From: Paractinoplanes deccanensis
GTDB taxonomy: Bacteria > Actinomycetota > Actinomycetes > Mycobacteriales > Micromonosporaceae
Direction of reading: 5' to 3'
Length of the DNA: 64,000 bases
Assembly: GCF_016862115.1 (NCBI RefSeq)
Contig: NZ_BOMI01000178.1
Span: forward strand, 1-64,000
Shown in pieces: positions 9,210 through 18,094 of the stretch. A program made the position numbers and the translations under genes. The notes beneath the pieces are model-generated. The model searched no databases. It had not been told where the DNA came from and saw only the letters and a list, made by a program, of their open reading frames with translations. Positions within the stretch are counted from its first letter, which is position 1; each line of letters begins with the position of its first letter.

Positions 9210-9967
9210 AGGACCTCACCCGTCTCGCCGTTCTGGACCCGGCCCGCGGCAGCGAGCCGACGCCGATGCAATGGGCTCGTTCGCGGGCCTTCATCGAGCG
9301 CACCATGGCCGGTCAGGGCGCACGGCGCACGGCGAACCCCGCGACGCGCCGGTGGATCACGGCGGGCGCGGCGGCGGTGGCCGCCGGGGCGCTGGCGGTC
9401 GTCGCCGTGCCCGTGCTGGTGCCCGGCACGGCCGAGAAGGCCGTGGCCTCGTGGACCGCGACGCCGACCGCTCGAACCGGAGACCAAGTCATGGACCAGG
9501 CCAAGGCGTGCGGGGCCGGCGATGTCGGCGGCACCTCGTCGGCGGTGCGCCCGTCCGACGTGATCCTCGCGGAGCAGCGCGGCGACGCCACCCTCCTCAT
9601 CATGCGCAAGAGCACCGGCGCCGTCGTCGAGTGCCTGCTCGTGGGCAAGGACCAGCTCGCGTCGATGGGCCTGACCGACGGCAAGCCCCTGCCCGCGCCG
9701 CCGGCCGGCACGGTCAACATCGAGACGATGAGCTCCGCCGGGGACGGCGACGACATGTGGTCGAACGTCGTCGGGCTGGCCGCGCCCGAGGTGACCGCCG
9801 TGGAGATCCGGCTGGACAGCGGCAGGACGTTCCAGGCCAGCGTGCGTGGCGGATGGTGGGGCGCCTGGTGGCCGGGACCGGAGGGCGGCGAGGGCCGGGA
9901 CACGTTCACCGTGATCGTGCGCACCAGCGCCGGCGTCACCGAGCACCGGCCCTCCGACCTGCCCTGA
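9194..9967 (+). CDS. Single-pass membrane protein coupled to the sigma factor, putative anti-sigma partner
   Basis: A 257-residue protein starting at GTG 9194 with AGGAG at 9184-9188, inside the end of the sigma gene. Residues 1-50 are cytoplasmic (SRAFIERTM), one membrane helix spans about 53-76 (AGAAAVAAGALAVVAVPVLV), and about 180 residues lie outside. This topology and overlap are typical of CU044_5270-like partners of actinobacterial ECF sigma factors. The zinc-binding HxxxCxxC motif of ZAS anti-sigma factors is absent, so direct anti-sigma activity is inferred only from context. Confidence 0.75.
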   Translation: MDESMKDLTRLAVLDPARGSEPTPMQWARSRAFIERTMAGQGARRTANPATRRWITAGAAAVAAGALAVVAVPVLVPGTAEKAVASWTATPTARTGDQVMDQAKACGAGDVGGTSSAVRPSDVILAEQRGDATLLIMRKSTGAVVECLLVGKDQLASMGLTDGKPLPAPPAGTVNIETMSSAGDGDDMWSNVVGLAAPEVTAVEIRLDSGRTFQASVRGGWWGAWWPGPEGGEGRDTFTVIVRTSAGVTEHRPSDLP

Positions 9968-9970
9968 CGG

Positions 9971-10585
9971 CTACGCCCGGCGCGCGCGGGCGGGGGTCCC
10001 TCGGCGCTGCTGCCGGCCGGTGGCGGCCGGCAACAGGCCCTCCACCAGGGCCGTCATCTGACGTGACGGCCCGTCGGGACCCATCGCAGCGGCGAGGGCC
10101 TGCGCGCCGTCCAAGATGATCATCAGCTGGTCCGCCAGCGCGCCGGGGTCGGCGGCGCCGGCCTCGGCGACCTGCTCGCGCAGCCAGTGCAGCACCTCGC
10201 GCTTGTGCTCGACGGCGGCCCGGTGGGCCGGGTGCGTCTCGTCGGGGAACTCGCTGGTCACGTTCAGGGTGGCGCACCCGCGATATCCCGGCTGCCCCAT
10301 GTCGGCGACCGTCATGTCGAACAGGGCGAGGAGGCGCTCCCGGGCGCTCGGCAGCGGCTCGGTCGTCTCCCGCAGTCGCTGCCACCACCCGGTGTTGCGG
10401 TCGACCAGGTAGGCCGTGAGCAGCTCGTCCTTGGTGGGGAACTGGCGGTAGAGCGTCGCGTTGGCGACCTCCGCCGTCTTGATGACCAGGTCCATCCCGA
10501 CGGCACGCGCGCCGCGCGAGTAGAAGAGGTCGCCGGCGACGTCCAGGATGTGCCGCCGGGTCTCCGCTGCCGAGCGTCTGGTCAC
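9971..10585 (-). CDS. TetR/AcrR-family regulator
   Basis: A 204-residue protein beginning at GTG 10585 with GAGGGAGA 6 bases upstream. The N-terminal HTH is clear (RRHILDVAGDLFYSRGARAVGMDLVIKTAEVANATLYRQFPTK contains the second and third helices), followed by a ligand-binding domain with a CATLN segment, often seen in regulators next to small redox or transport genes. It ends 3 bases from the convergent membrane gene and is transcribed away from a MOSC gene 61 bases upstream on the same strand. The ligand is unknown. Confidence 0.88.
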   Translation of the reverse strand: MTRRSAAETRRHILDVAGDLFYSRGARAVGMDLVIKTAEVANATLYRQFPTKDELLTAYLVDRNTGWWQRLRETTEPLPSARERLLALFDMTVADMGQPGYRGCATLNVTSEFPDETHPAHRAAVEHKREVLHWLREQVAEAGAADPGALADQLMIILDGAQALAAAMGPDGPSRQMTALVEGLLPAATGRQQRRGTPARARRA

Positions 10586-10646
10586 GGGTCTCCCTCGATC
10601 AAGTGCGAGCCTCCCAGTATGTGACGGAGTGCTCCGTCCCGGCAAC

Positions 10647-11474
10647 TCAGGTTCTCCGGACGAGGTCTCCGGGACGGATCGTTCCGCCGGCGAGGACCGT
10701 GGCGTAGACGCCGGCGACGGGCTGCCGCCCGGCACCCTCGACCGGGACGCGGTTGTCCCGGGACAGCATGCGCAGCACGTCCGGGTCGGGGACCAGGTCG
10801 CCGTGCGGCAGGGTGGGCACCGCGCACCGAGGGGTCTGCTGGAACACCGCCAACCGGACCTCCTGCCCGATGGCCAGCTCGGATCCGATCCACCCGTTCT
10901 CGGCGTAACCGCTCAGGCCGGGCGTGGCGAGCACCAGGTTGGGGCGGAAGACCCGCGGGTCGACATGCCGCCCGAGCGCGGTGTCCACAGTCGCCAAGGT
11001 CGCCGTGGTGATCAGGTGCAGCGGGGCGTAATCCACGAACCCCTGCCCCGGCGCCGCCGCGGACAGCTCGATGACCGTGGCGTCCACCTCCGCGTCCATG
11101 CCGTGGTCCAGAACCTCCTCGGGGACCGCCCGGTCGATCTCGGCGCCGGGCTCCCGAGCCTGCCGCATCGCCACCGGGCGATCCAGCAACCGCGACAGTG
11201 CCTCGTCGGCCTCCGGCGCGCCCGCGACCACCCGTTCCCCACCGGGCAACACCATGCCGATCGGCCCGCCCTCGGCGGGCTGCTCGACACGCACCCGCAG
11301 CAGGCGGCGCCAGAGCCGCGGACGTTTGGCGCTGGCGACCTTCCCGGTCTCCAGATCGACCAGCGCCCACCCGCGGTCGCCGAGGAGCCCGCTCGCCACC
11401 ACGGAGGCGGCGTCGGCCGGCACCCCGAGCATCGACTTGACCGGATACCGAAAGGCCGACTGCACCGTGATCAT
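10647..11474 (-). CDS. MOSC-domain protein
   Basis: A 275-residue protein. Residues 1-120 form the MOSC N-terminal beta-barrel domain (FRYPVKSMLG, GLLGDRGWAL), and the rest is the MOSC domain, with FRPNLVLATPGLSGYAENGW and the conserved cysteine in QTPRCAVPT. Relatives include the molybdenum-cofactor sulfurase C-terminus and mARC/YiiM-type enzymes that reduce N-hydroxylated compounds. A molybdenum-cofactor-dependent reductase is likely, but the substrate is unknown. It starts at ATG 11474 and may share a transcript with the downstream TetR gene. Confidence 0.88.
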   Translation of the reverse strand: MITVQSAFRYPVKSMLGVPADAASVVASGLLGDRGWALVDLETGKVASAKRPRLWRRLLRVRVEQPAEGGPIGMVLPGGERVVAGAPEADEALSRLLDRPVAMRQAREPGAEIDRAVPEEVLDHGMDAEVDATVIELSAAAPGQGFVDYAPLHLITTATLATVDTALGRHVDPRVFRPNLVLATPGLSGYAENGWIGSELAIGQEVRLAVFQQTPRCAVPTLPHGDLVPDPDVLRMLSRDNRVPVEGAGRQPVAGVYATVLAGGTIRPGDLVRRT

Positions 11475-11521
11475 GCCGCCACACTATGCCCCGGCCCGCG
11501 GACGGCTGTGGTGGCGCGGTC

Positions 11522-12682
11522 TCAGTGCTCGGTCAGCGCCTCGGCAAGGTCGGCGGCCACCTGGTCGGGGGCGGTCATGGCGGCGATCTGCTGTTGGACG
11601 CGGCGGGCGGCGCCGGCGTAGGCCGGATCGGTGAGGACGCTGCGGACGGCGTCGCGCAGCGCTTGCGGGTCGACCGGGCCGGAAGCGAGACCGATGCCGG
11701 CTCCGGCGTGGCCGACGGCGGCGGCCTGCACGGGCTGGTCGGCGCCCTGCGGCCAGACCACCAGCGGTACGCCCTCGGCGAGGCTGCCGAGGGTGGTTCC
11801 GGCACCACCGTGGATCAGCGCCGCCGCCGCGCCGGTGAGCAGCCGGGACAAGGGCTGGAAGGGCAGCAGGGTGACGTGTTCCGACTTGTGCGGTACGGCG
11901 GTGGCGTCGGTTCCGGGCAGGGTGGTGGCGAGGAATTCGACGTCGAGAGGGTCGTCGCCGCCGGTGAGATCGTCGAGCAGCCGGCCGACGACGTCCGGGG
12001 CGGCGAAGTGCGAGCCGAGGGTCACCAGGACGCGGGGACGGCGCGGCGCCGGCACGGGCGGGGAGGTGGTGTCGCCGGCGGGGCCCCGGTGTGCCTCGGG
12101 GCGCAGCGTCCAGCGTTGCGCCGACGTCGGGGCCTGGGATGCGCCGAGGTCAGGCGGGCAGGTCTCGAGGAGCCAGCGGCCGGCCGGCAGGGCGGTCGGC
12201 ACCGGGAAGCCGCGGGTTTCGAAGCGGGGGGCGGCGTTGGCCGCGATGGCGCCGAGGAATTCCGGCGGGACGCCGGGTCCGGTCGAGACGGTGGCCAGGG
12301 GCACGTCGAGGCCGGCCGCGGCGAACACGCCGACCAAGTCGAACATCTCGTTGACGATGAGGTCGGGCTGCCAGGCGCGGGCGGCGTCGAGAGCGGCGTC
12401 GCCGCCGAGGTCGAGGCGGGCGCCGGCGAAGAATTCGGCCACCGCGGCCGGGGAAGCGCCTGCTCCGGCGTCGGCGCCGGTGCGGCGGGCGGCCTCGGCG
12501 AAGAGTTCCTCGGCAGAGGCACCGGCTCGCAGGAACTCGAAGCCCTCGGCCGCGATGTCGGCCGCGAGGGCGGCGCCGCTCAGGACGGCGACCTGGTCAC
12601 CGCGGCGGGCGAAGGCCCGGGCGAGCGGGAGAAGCGGATAGAAGTGTCCCTGGGACGGCACCGAAGAGAAGAGAACCCTCAT
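11522..12682 (-). CDS. GT1-family glycosyltransferase (macrolide-type)
   Basis: A 386-residue GT-B enzyme resembling actinobacterial macrolide and aglycone glycosyltransferases. The N-terminal acceptor domain begins with RVLFSSVPSQGHFYPLLPLA. The C-terminal nucleotide-sugar domain carries IHGGAGTTLGSLAEGVPLVVWPQGADQ (HGGAGT motif). It would move a sugar from an NDP-sugar to a small molecule, for detoxification or tailoring. No other antibiotic-biosynthesis genes adjoin it. A -10-like TATAAG ends about 9 bases before the ATG, so the transcript may be nearly leaderless. The divergent TetR at 12809 is the obvious candidate repressor. Confidence 0.88.
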   Translation of the reverse strand: MRVLFSSVPSQGHFYPLLPLARAFARRGDQVAVLSGAALAADIAAEGFEFLRAGASAEELFAEAARRTGADAGAGASPAAVAEFFAGARLDLGGDAALDAARAWQPDLIVNEMFDLVGVFAAAGLDVPLATVSTGPGVPPEFLGAIAANAAPRFETRGFPVPTALPAGRWLLETCPPDLGASQAPTSAQRWTLRPEAHRGPAGDTTSPPVPAPRRPRVLVTLGSHFAAPDVVGRLLDDLTGGDDPLDVEFLATTLPGTDATAVPHKSEHVTLLPFQPLSRLLTGAAAALIHGGAGTTLGSLAEGVPLVVWPQGADQPVQAAAVGHAGAGIGLASGPVDPQALRDAVRSVLTDPAYAGAARRVQQQIAAMTAPDQVAADLAEALTEH

Positions 12683-12808
12683 GATCAGTAGCTTATAGTT
12701 ACGTTAATCAGAACGCCATTCTTGTGATTGACGGAACAAATAATCCGCCTCCGCCCGGCGGCGCCGTGCCCGGTGAGCGGTAGCCTCACCTGCGGAGAAG
12801 GGACCCCC
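12683..12808. promoter_or_regulatory. Divergent promoter region, glycosyltransferase/TetR
   Basis: This AT-rich stretch is unusual for the genome. It holds TATAAG on the minus strand (12697-12692) 9 bases before the glycosyltransferase start, and an inverted repeat AATCA/TGATT (12706-12710 and 12725-12729). A TetR operator is expected here. The exact site is uncertain. Confidence 0.4.
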
Positions 12809-13432
12809 ATGACGACGGCACGAGGCACGCGGCGCGCCCAGGCGGCGGCCGAGACGCGCGAGTTGATCCTCGGCGCGGCGCGGGAGTGTTTCGCCGCGGG
12901 CGGCTATGCCGGTACGACGATCAACGAGATCGCGTCGGCGGCCGGCGTCGCGGTGGCCACCGTCTACACCAGTGTCGGGGGCAAGCCGGTGCTGCTGGAG
13001 CAGCTGGTGCGCCGGGGCATGGAGGACGCCGCCGTCGGTGAGGCCCTCGATCGGGTCGCGCGGGCCGAGACGGGCGAGCAGGTCGTGCTTGCGATCGCCG
13101 AAGGCACCGGCGCTGCCTATCGCCGGCATGACGGCGTCATCGCGTTGCTGCTCGACACTGCTTCGCACGAGCCCGTCGCGCAGCGGCTGCTGGAGGAGTC
13201 CGTGCGCGTCTACCGCACGGCGCTGGCCCAGGCCGCCGAACGGCTGAGGCGGCTCGGCGTGCTCGCGCCGGACCTCGACACCGAGCGGGCCACCGACGTT
13301 CTCTGGTTCTTCTTCGGCCTCTATTCCTGGCCGCGCGTCCTCAAGGGCGCGACCTGGACGTGGGAGGAGGCCGGCGCCTGGCTGTGCTCGACGGCCTCGC
13401 TGGCACTGCTGGCCGAGGGCCGGGCACCCTGA
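12809..13432 (+). CDS. TetR-family regulator, divergent from glycosyltransferase
   Basis: A 207-residue regulator starting at ATG 12809 with GGAGAAGGGA upstream. The HTH (RELILGAARECFAAGGYAGTTINEIASAAGVAVATVY) is canonical; the C-terminal domain carries WFFFGLYSWPRVL. The divergent arrangement with the glycosyltransferase, sharing 126 bases of promoter DNA, suggests that it represses that gene and is released by the enzyme's substrate or a related antibiotic. Confidence 0.88.
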   Translation: MTTARGTRRAQAAAETRELILGAARECFAAGGYAGTTINEIASAAGVAVATVYTSVGGKPVLLEQLVRRGMEDAAVGEALDRVARAETGEQVVLAIAEGTGAAYRRHDGVIALLLDTASHEPVAQRLLEESVRVYRTALAQAAERLRRLGVLAPDLDTERATDVLWFFFGLYSWPRVLKGATWTWEEAGAWLCSTASLALLAEGRAP

Positions 13433-13442
13433 TCCCGCTGGA

Positions 13443-13466
13443 GGCGCCGCCCGACCGCTCGGCGCC
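13443..13466. terminator. Hairpin between convergent genes
   Basis: GGCGCCG at 13443-13449 pairs perfectly with CGGCGCC at 13460-13466 around a 10-base loop, between the 3' ends of the TetR and secreted-protein genes. There is no T tract. The position suggests a bidirectional terminator. Confidence 0.4.
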
Positions 13467-13479
13467 GTCCGCGTCGGTG

Positions 13480-13899
13480 TCAGGCGATGGCGGTGCCCGA
13501 CGAGCAGGTGGCTTCCTTGATGTCGCCGTTGTCGATGAGGCAGAGCGTGATGTAGACCGTGGAGCCGTCCACGATGCTCTTGTTGAAGCTCTTCGAAGTG
13601 CCCGCGCCGTCGCCGTTGTAGAGATCGGCCGGGTAGACCCAGACGCCGCTCGGCTCCTGGTAGTGGTATTCGACGTTCACCCCGGCGCCGTCGGACCTCT
13701 GGTCGTAGACGGTGAAGATCTCGCCGGTGGCGTTGAAGAAGAGGCCCCCGCCGCTGGCTCCGTACCCGTTCCCCGCCTTGGTCACCAGGGTCAGGTTCCT
13801 CTCCGCGTGCGCCGCCGTGGCGCCCAGCGCGAGCGCCATCCCCGTCGCGGACGCCGTCGCCAGCACCCCGGTGATCAATCTACGGACAGTCTTACGCAT
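13480..13899 (-). CDS. Small secreted hypothetical protein (139 aa)
   Basis: Starts at ATG 13899 with GGGGGAA upstream. Residues 1-35 form a signal peptide (MRKTVRR, hydrophobic stretch, AHA cleavage). The mature protein of about 104 residues is rich in beta-type sequence (VTKAGNGYGASGGGLFF, YHYQEPSGVWVYP) and has two cysteines (LCLIDNG, TCSSG) that could form a disulphide. No family is recognised. The upstream DNA is AT-rich with a -10-like TATGAT, unlike its surroundings. Confidence 0.65.
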   Translation of the reverse strand: MRKTVRRLITGVLATASATGMALALGATAAHAERNLTLVTKAGNGYGASGGGLFFNATGEIFTVYDQRSDGAGVNVEYHYQEPSGVWVYPADLYNGDGAGTSKSFNKSIVDGSTVYITLCLIDNGDIKEATCSSGTAIA

Positions 13900-13968
13900 G
13901 CCGTTCCCCCGTTGTCCTGTCTGGATATTGGCGGAGATCATATACATGCGTCTATGTGCTGTCCATCC

Positions 13969-14499
13969 TCATGCGGCGAGGTCGGGGAACGTGCCGAAGG
14001 GGCCGATCGGCCCGCTGCGCATGGTCAGCCGGAGCGTGCCCGTGGGCACCGTCGACAGCGGGGGCAGGGACGGCGGGCCGGCGGTCACGCCGAGGGTGAT
14101 GTGGGGGCGGTAGTCGTCGCCGACGAGGCCCAGCGGGGTGTGGCCGAGGCGCAGGAACTCCTGGTGCAGGGCGTCCAGTTCGGGGCTTCGGATGATCTCC
14201 AGGCCGAAGTAGTGGCCGCCGGCCGGGACGTAGTAGTCGCCGGGCGGGATCAGCGTGTACAGCAGGCCGATGATGGTGGCCTTGAAGGTGCGGGATCGGT
14301 GTGGAGCGGTCGCCGCGGCAATGCCGGCCGTCTGGTCGCCGGGGCAGTCGACGTGGAGGACCGAGACGTGGGGTGGCGCTTTTTCGCCGAGCAGCATGAG
14401 TGGCTGGTGGCCGTCGCCGATCGCGTGGGACAGGTCGACCAGGGAGCGGGACGTCTCCGCGTCCGGCCGCAGCACCACTCCGTACGCCATGCCGATCAC
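13969..14499 (-). CDS. 2H phosphoesterase-like protein
   Basis: A 176-residue protein with two H-x-S/T motifs, HVSVLHVD and HITLGV, about 85 residues apart and each at the end of a beta-strand, the signature of the 2H phosphoesterase superfamily (2'-5' RNA ligase, cyclic phosphodiesterase). These cytoplasmic enzymes cleave or make 2',3'- or 2',5'-phosphodiesters in RNA or nucleotides. The GTG at 14499 fits the GAGGAAGGA ribosome site best; ATG 14490 is an alternative. It is convergent with nothing and stands alone; the substrate is unknown. Confidence 0.75.
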   Translation of the reverse strand: MIGMAYGVVLRPDAETSRSLVDLSHAIGDGHQPLMLLGEKAPPHVSVLHVDCPGDQTAGIAAATAPHRSRTFKATIIGLLYTLIPPGDYYVPAGGHYFGLEIIRSPELDALHQEFLRLGHTPLGLVGDDYRPHITLGVTAGPPSLPPLSTVPTGTLRLTMRSGPIGPFGTFPDLAA

Positions 14500-14827
14500 G
14501 TCCTTCCTCGCGAGCGGGCACCAGCCTGCCCCGCGAGTATCGCGCGACGCTGTGCAGAAGTGGAGGTGAATATCTCTCCTGCTCTGGATTGAGTGACGCG
14601 CCAGACGGTGCGGTAGAGGCCGCCGTAGAACGTCCGGTCGCCCGCACGGCTAGGGCGGCGGAGGGACAACGCGGCTCCGGCGGGCCGAGCGGTTGCCGCT
14701 TGGTGCTCGCCGGCCCAAAGTCCCGTCCGGGCGGGACTGTCGGTCCTGCCCCGCCCCGCGGCCCGGTCCTAGCGTCGGAACCGGGAGGGCGACGAGCGTC
14801 CGCCGACTTTTCCGACGAGGAGACGTG
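14500..14827. promoter_or_regulatory. adhE upstream region with nested inverted repeats
   Basis: No credible gene was seen in this 328-base stretch. Around 14719-14747 it holds AGTCCCG/CGGGACT, a perfect 7-bp inverted repeat with a 6-bp spacer, whose right arm begins GGGACTGTCGGTCCT. GGGAC/GTCC half-sites of this kind recall DosR/DevR-type hypoxia boxes, although the spacing is not canonical. Confidence 0.4.
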
Positions 14828-17413
14828 ATGTCCGCAGCCGACATGGTGGACGCGCTCGTGACCGGAGGGCTCCGGGCGCTGGACGAGTACGCCGCGTTCG
14901 ATCAGGACCGGATCGACCGGATCGTGAGCAAGGCGTCCGTGGCGGCGCTCGACCAGCACGCCACGCTGGCCCGGCTCGCGGTCGAGGAGACCGGCCGCGG
15001 CGTCTTCGAGGACAAGGCGGTCAAGAACCTGTTCGCCTGCGAGCACGTCACCCACGGCATGGCGAGGCTGCGCACGGTCGGGGTGATCGCCGAGGACGAG
15101 ATCAACGGCATCGTCGAGATCGCCGACCCGGTCGGCGTGGTCGCCGGCATCACGCCGGTCACCAACCCCACCTCCACGACGATCTTCAAGGCGCTCATGG
15201 CGCTCAAGACCCGCAACCCGATCGTCTTCGCCTTTCATCCGGCGGCCCAGCGATGCAGCGCCGAGGCGGCTCGCATCGTGCGGGACGCCGCCGTGGCGGC
15301 GGGCGCGCCCGAGCACTGCATCCAGTGGATCGAGGAGCCGTCGCTGGAGACGACCGCGGCGCTGATGCACCATCCCGGCGTCGCGACCATCCTCGCCACC
15401 GGCGGCAACAGCATGGTGCGGGCGGCCTACTCCGCGGGCAAGCCCGCGCTGGGCGTCGGCGCCGGCAACGTTCCCGCGTACGTCGAGGCGAGCGCGAACC
15501 TGCGCCGCGCCGTGCACGACATCGTGCTGTCGAAGTCGTTCGACAACGGCATGATCTGCGCCTCCGAGCAGGCGGTCATCCTCGACGACGCCGTTTACTC
15601 CGAGGCGCTCGCCGAGTTCGCCAGGCTGCACGCGTACGTCGCCACCCCGGCCGAGAAGGCGCAGCTGGAACGGTTCGTCTTCGGCCTCGCCGCCGACGGC
15701 ACGGGCTGCGACGGCGACCGGCTCAACCCGGACGTGGTGGGCCGGTCCGCGGCGTGGATCGCCGAGCAGGCGGGCTTCCACGTGCCGCCGCGGACCTCGA
15801 TCATCCTCGCCGAGGTCGGCGAGGTGGGGCCGCGCGAGCCGCTGACCCGCGAGAAGCTCGCCCCGGTGCTGGCCGTGCTGCGCGCACGATCCCGCGAGGA
15901 GGGCCTGCGCCGAGCGGCGGAGATGGTGGAGTTCCACGGCCTCGGGCACAGCGCCGTCATCCACACCGAGGACGAGGACCTGGTCAAGGAGTTCGGCCGC
16001 CGGATGAAGGCGATCCGGATCATCTGGAACTCGCCGGCGTCCCAGGGCGGCATCGGCGACATGTATAACGCGTTCCTGCCCTCGCTCACGCTCGGCTGCG
16101 GCAGCTACGGCGGCAACTCGGTGTCGGACAACGTCTCGGCGGTCAACCTGATCAACATCAAGCGGATCGGCCGCCGGACCAACAACCTCCAGTGGTTCAA
16201 GGTGCCCTCGAAGATCTACTTCGAGCCGCACGCGATCCGCTACCTCGCCGACATGCCGAACGTGCGACGGGTCACCGTGGTCACCGACGAGACGATGACC
16301 AGGCTCGGCTTCGTCGACCGGGTCAACCGGGTGCTGCAGGGCCGCGCCGGCAAGGTGGCCCTGCAGATCATCGACGACGTCGAGCCCGAGCCCCGGATGA
16401 CGACGGTCGACCGCGGCGCCGCGCTGATGCGCTCGTTCCGCCCGGACACGATCATCGCGCTCGGCGGCGGCTCGGCCATGGACGCGGCCAAGGTGATGTG
16501 GCTCAAGTACGAGCACCCGGAGGTCGACTTCGACGACATGCGGGAGAAGTTCTTCGACATCCGCAAGCGCGCGTTCGCCTTCCCGGCGCTCGGCGACCTG
16601 GCCCAACTGGTCTGCATCCCGACGACCTCGGGCACCGGGGCCGAGGTCACGCCGTTCGCGGTGATCACCGACCATGTCACCGGCAAGAAGTACCCGCTGG
16701 CCGACTACGCCCTCACCCCCACGGTCGCCATCGTCGACCCCGGCCTCACCGCGAGCCTTCCCCGGGTGATCGCGGCGGACAGCGGCTTCGACGCGCTGAC
16801 CCACGCGATCGAGGCCTACGTGTCGGTCTACGCGAGCGACTTCACCGACGGGCTCGCCCTGCACGCCATCCGCCTGATCTTCGCGAATCTCGAGCGGTCG
16901 GTCGTGGCCGGTGACCCGGGGGCGCGCGAGCGCATGCACAACGCCGGAACGATCGCCGGGATGGCCTTCGGCAGCGCCTTCCTCGGCATCGTGCACGCCA
17001 TGTCGCACACGCTCGGTGCCACCTTCCACATCGCGCACGGCCGCACCAACGCGGTGCTGCTGCCGCACGTCATCCGCTACAACGGCACCATGCCGTCGAA
17101 GCTGTCCGGCTGGCCGAAGTACGAGAGCTACCGGGCCCCCGAGCGCTTCGCCGACATCGCGCGGATGCTCGGGCTGCCCGCCGCCACACCGGCCGAGGCG
17201 GTCGAGTCGCTGGCCGCCGCCGTCGAGGCCCTGCGCGACGCGGTCGGCATCGAACCGTCGTTCGCCAAGCTGGGCGTCGACGAGAGCGACTTCCTCGCCG
17301 CGCTGCCCCGGCAGGCCCTCAACGCGTACGAGGACCAGTGCGCGCCGGCCAACCCGCGCATGCCGATGCTCGACGACATGCAGCAGCTGATGCGGGACGC
17401 GTACTACGGCTGA
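14828..17413 (+). CDS. adhE: Bifunctional acetaldehyde-CoA/alcohol dehydrogenase
   Basis: An 861-residue AdhE, the usual length. The N-terminal half is a CoA-acylating aldehyde dehydrogenase with GAGNVPAYVE and the catalytic cysteine at about 244 in FDNGMICASEQ. The C-terminal half is an iron-dependent alcohol dehydrogenase with ALGGGSAMDAAK, GTGAEVTPFA and the metal ligands in DALTHAIEAY, HAMSHTLGA and HIAHGRTNA. It converts acetyl-CoA to ethanol through acetaldehyde, reoxidising two NADH, and typically forms cytoplasmic spirosomes. Such a fermentative enzyme in a normally aerobic actinomycete points to survival under oxygen limitation. ATG 14828 follows GAGGAG closely. Confidence 0.97.
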   Translation: MSAADMVDALVTGGLRALDEYAAFDQDRIDRIVSKASVAALDQHATLARLAVEETGRGVFEDKAVKNLFACEHVTHGMARLRTVGVIAEDEINGIVEIADPVGVVAGITPVTNPTSTTIFKALMALKTRNPIVFAFHPAAQRCSAEAARIVRDAAVAAGAPEHCIQWIEEPSLETTAALMHHPGVATILATGGNSMVRAAYSAGKPALGVGAGNVPAYVEASANLRRAVHDIVLSKSFDNGMICASEQAVILDDAVYSEALAEFARLHAYVATPAEKAQLERFVFGLAADGTGCDGDRLNPDVVGRSAAWIAEQAGFHVPPRTSIILAEVGEVGPREPLTREKLAPVLAVLRARSREEGLRRAAEMVEFHGLGHSAVIHTEDEDLVKEFGRRMKAIRIIWNSPASQGGIGDMYNAFLPSLTLGCGSYGGNSVSDNVSAVNLINIKRIGRRTNNLQWFKVPSKIYFEPHAIRYLADMPNVRRVTVVTDETMTRLGFVDRVNRVLQGRAGKVALQIIDDVEPEPRMTTVDRGAALMRSFRPDTIIALGGGSAMDAAKVMWLKYEHPEVDFDDMREKFFDIRKRAFAFPALGDLAQLVCIPTTSGTGAEVTPFAVITDHVTGKKYPLADYALTPTVAIVDPGLTASLPRVIAADSGFDALTHAIEAYVSVYASDFTDGLALHAIRLIFANLERSVVAGDPGARERMHNAGTIAGMAFGSAFLGIVHAMSHTLGATFHIAHGRTNAVLLPHVIRYNGTMPSKLSGWPKYESYRAPERFADIARMLGLPAATPAEAVESLAAAVEALRDAVGIEPSFAKLGVDESDFLAALPRQALNAYEDQCAPANPRMPMLDDMQQLMRDAYYG

Positions 17414-17419
17414 CACCGG

Positions 17420-17448
17420 TTGCCCGGGCGTGCACTGACATCTAACAT
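17420..17448 (+). promoter_or_regulatory. Promoter of the GntR-acdS operon, probably leaderless
   Basis: TTGCCC (17420-17425), a 17-bp spacer and TAACAT (17443-17448) lie 7 bases before the regulator's ATG at 17456, which has no ribosome site. That spacing predicts transcription starting at or within a base or two of the ATG. The -10 box sits in TAAC-N6-GTTA (17443-17456), an imperfect dyad that could be an autoregulatory GntR operator. Confidence 0.55.
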
Positions 17449-17455
17449 TTCAGTT

Positions 17456-18094
17456 ATGGAGAGAGTGGGACGCAGCCTGCTGCGCGACGCCGCGTACGAG
17501 CGGCTGCGCGCGGCGATCGTGGACGGCACGCTGGAGCCGGGGCTGGTGCTGCGCGGCGACGACCTCGCCGAACGGCTCGGGCTCTCCCGGGCGCCGGTCC
17601 GCGACGCCCTCGGCCGGCTCGCGGCCGAGGGCCTGGTGGAGAGCAAGCCGCAGAGCTTCACGCGGGTCACGCCGCTGGTCGAGAGGGACGTCCGCGACGC
17701 CGCCGCGGTCGTGGGCGCGATGCACGACCTCGCGTTGCAGTCGGTCGCGCTCACCGGCGAGCAGCTCGACCGGATGCGGGCGGCCGGCGAGCGCTTCGCC
17801 GCGGCGGTCCGTGCCGGGGACCTCGACGCCGCCCTCGACGCCGATGACGCCCTGCACGCCGTGCCCGTGCTCGCCTGCGGCAACGTGGCCGCGGCGATGA
17901 CCATCGAACGCTTCACCCCGCTGATCCGGCGCGCCGAGCGCCTGCTCTGGGCCTCCCCGCACGGCGAGCGTTCCGTGCGCCGGCACGACGAGCTGATCGG
18001 CGCCCTGGCGGCCGGGGACCGCCGGCGGGCCCGGGCCGTCAACCGCACCATCTGGGGCCACATCCACCAAGGAGACGACAGTGCCGCTGAATGA
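17456..18094 (+). CDS. GntR/FadR-family regulator of ACC deaminase
   Basis: A 212-residue FadR-subfamily regulator. The N-terminal winged helix is typical (LRDAAYERLRAAIVDGTLEPG, LAERLGLSRAPVRDALGRLAAEGLV), and the C-terminal helical FCD domain holds a D-x3-H-type cluster (ALDADDALHAV, RRHDELIGAL) that often binds a metal and an organic acid. Its stop overlaps the start of acdS by 14 bases, so the two are co-translated. The inferred role is sensing ACC or a breakdown product and controlling the operon. A GntR-type partner for acdS contrasts with the Lrp-type AcdR of proteobacteria. Confidence 0.88.
   Translation: MERVGRSLLRDAAYERLRAAIVDGTLEPGLVLRGDDLAERLGLSRAPVRDALGRLAAEGLVESKPQSFTRVTPLVERDVRDAAAVVGAMHDLALQSVALTGEQLDRMRAAGERFAAAVRAGDLDAALDADDALHAVPVLACGNVAAAMTIERFTPLIRRAERLLWASPHGERSVRRHDELIGALAAGDRRRARAVNRTIWGHIHQGDDSAAE

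Noticed and set aside
5287..9967. Possible secondary-metabolite cluster around the SARP gene
   Set aside because: Only a lone glycosyltransferase at 11.5 kb and regulators are near; there are no synthases, tailoring sets or carrier proteins in the window.
13952..17416. Antisense open frame of 1154 codons opposite adhE
   Set aside because: The product is low-complexity and domain-free, while the plus strand encodes a full AdhE; GC-rich third positions keep antisense frames open.
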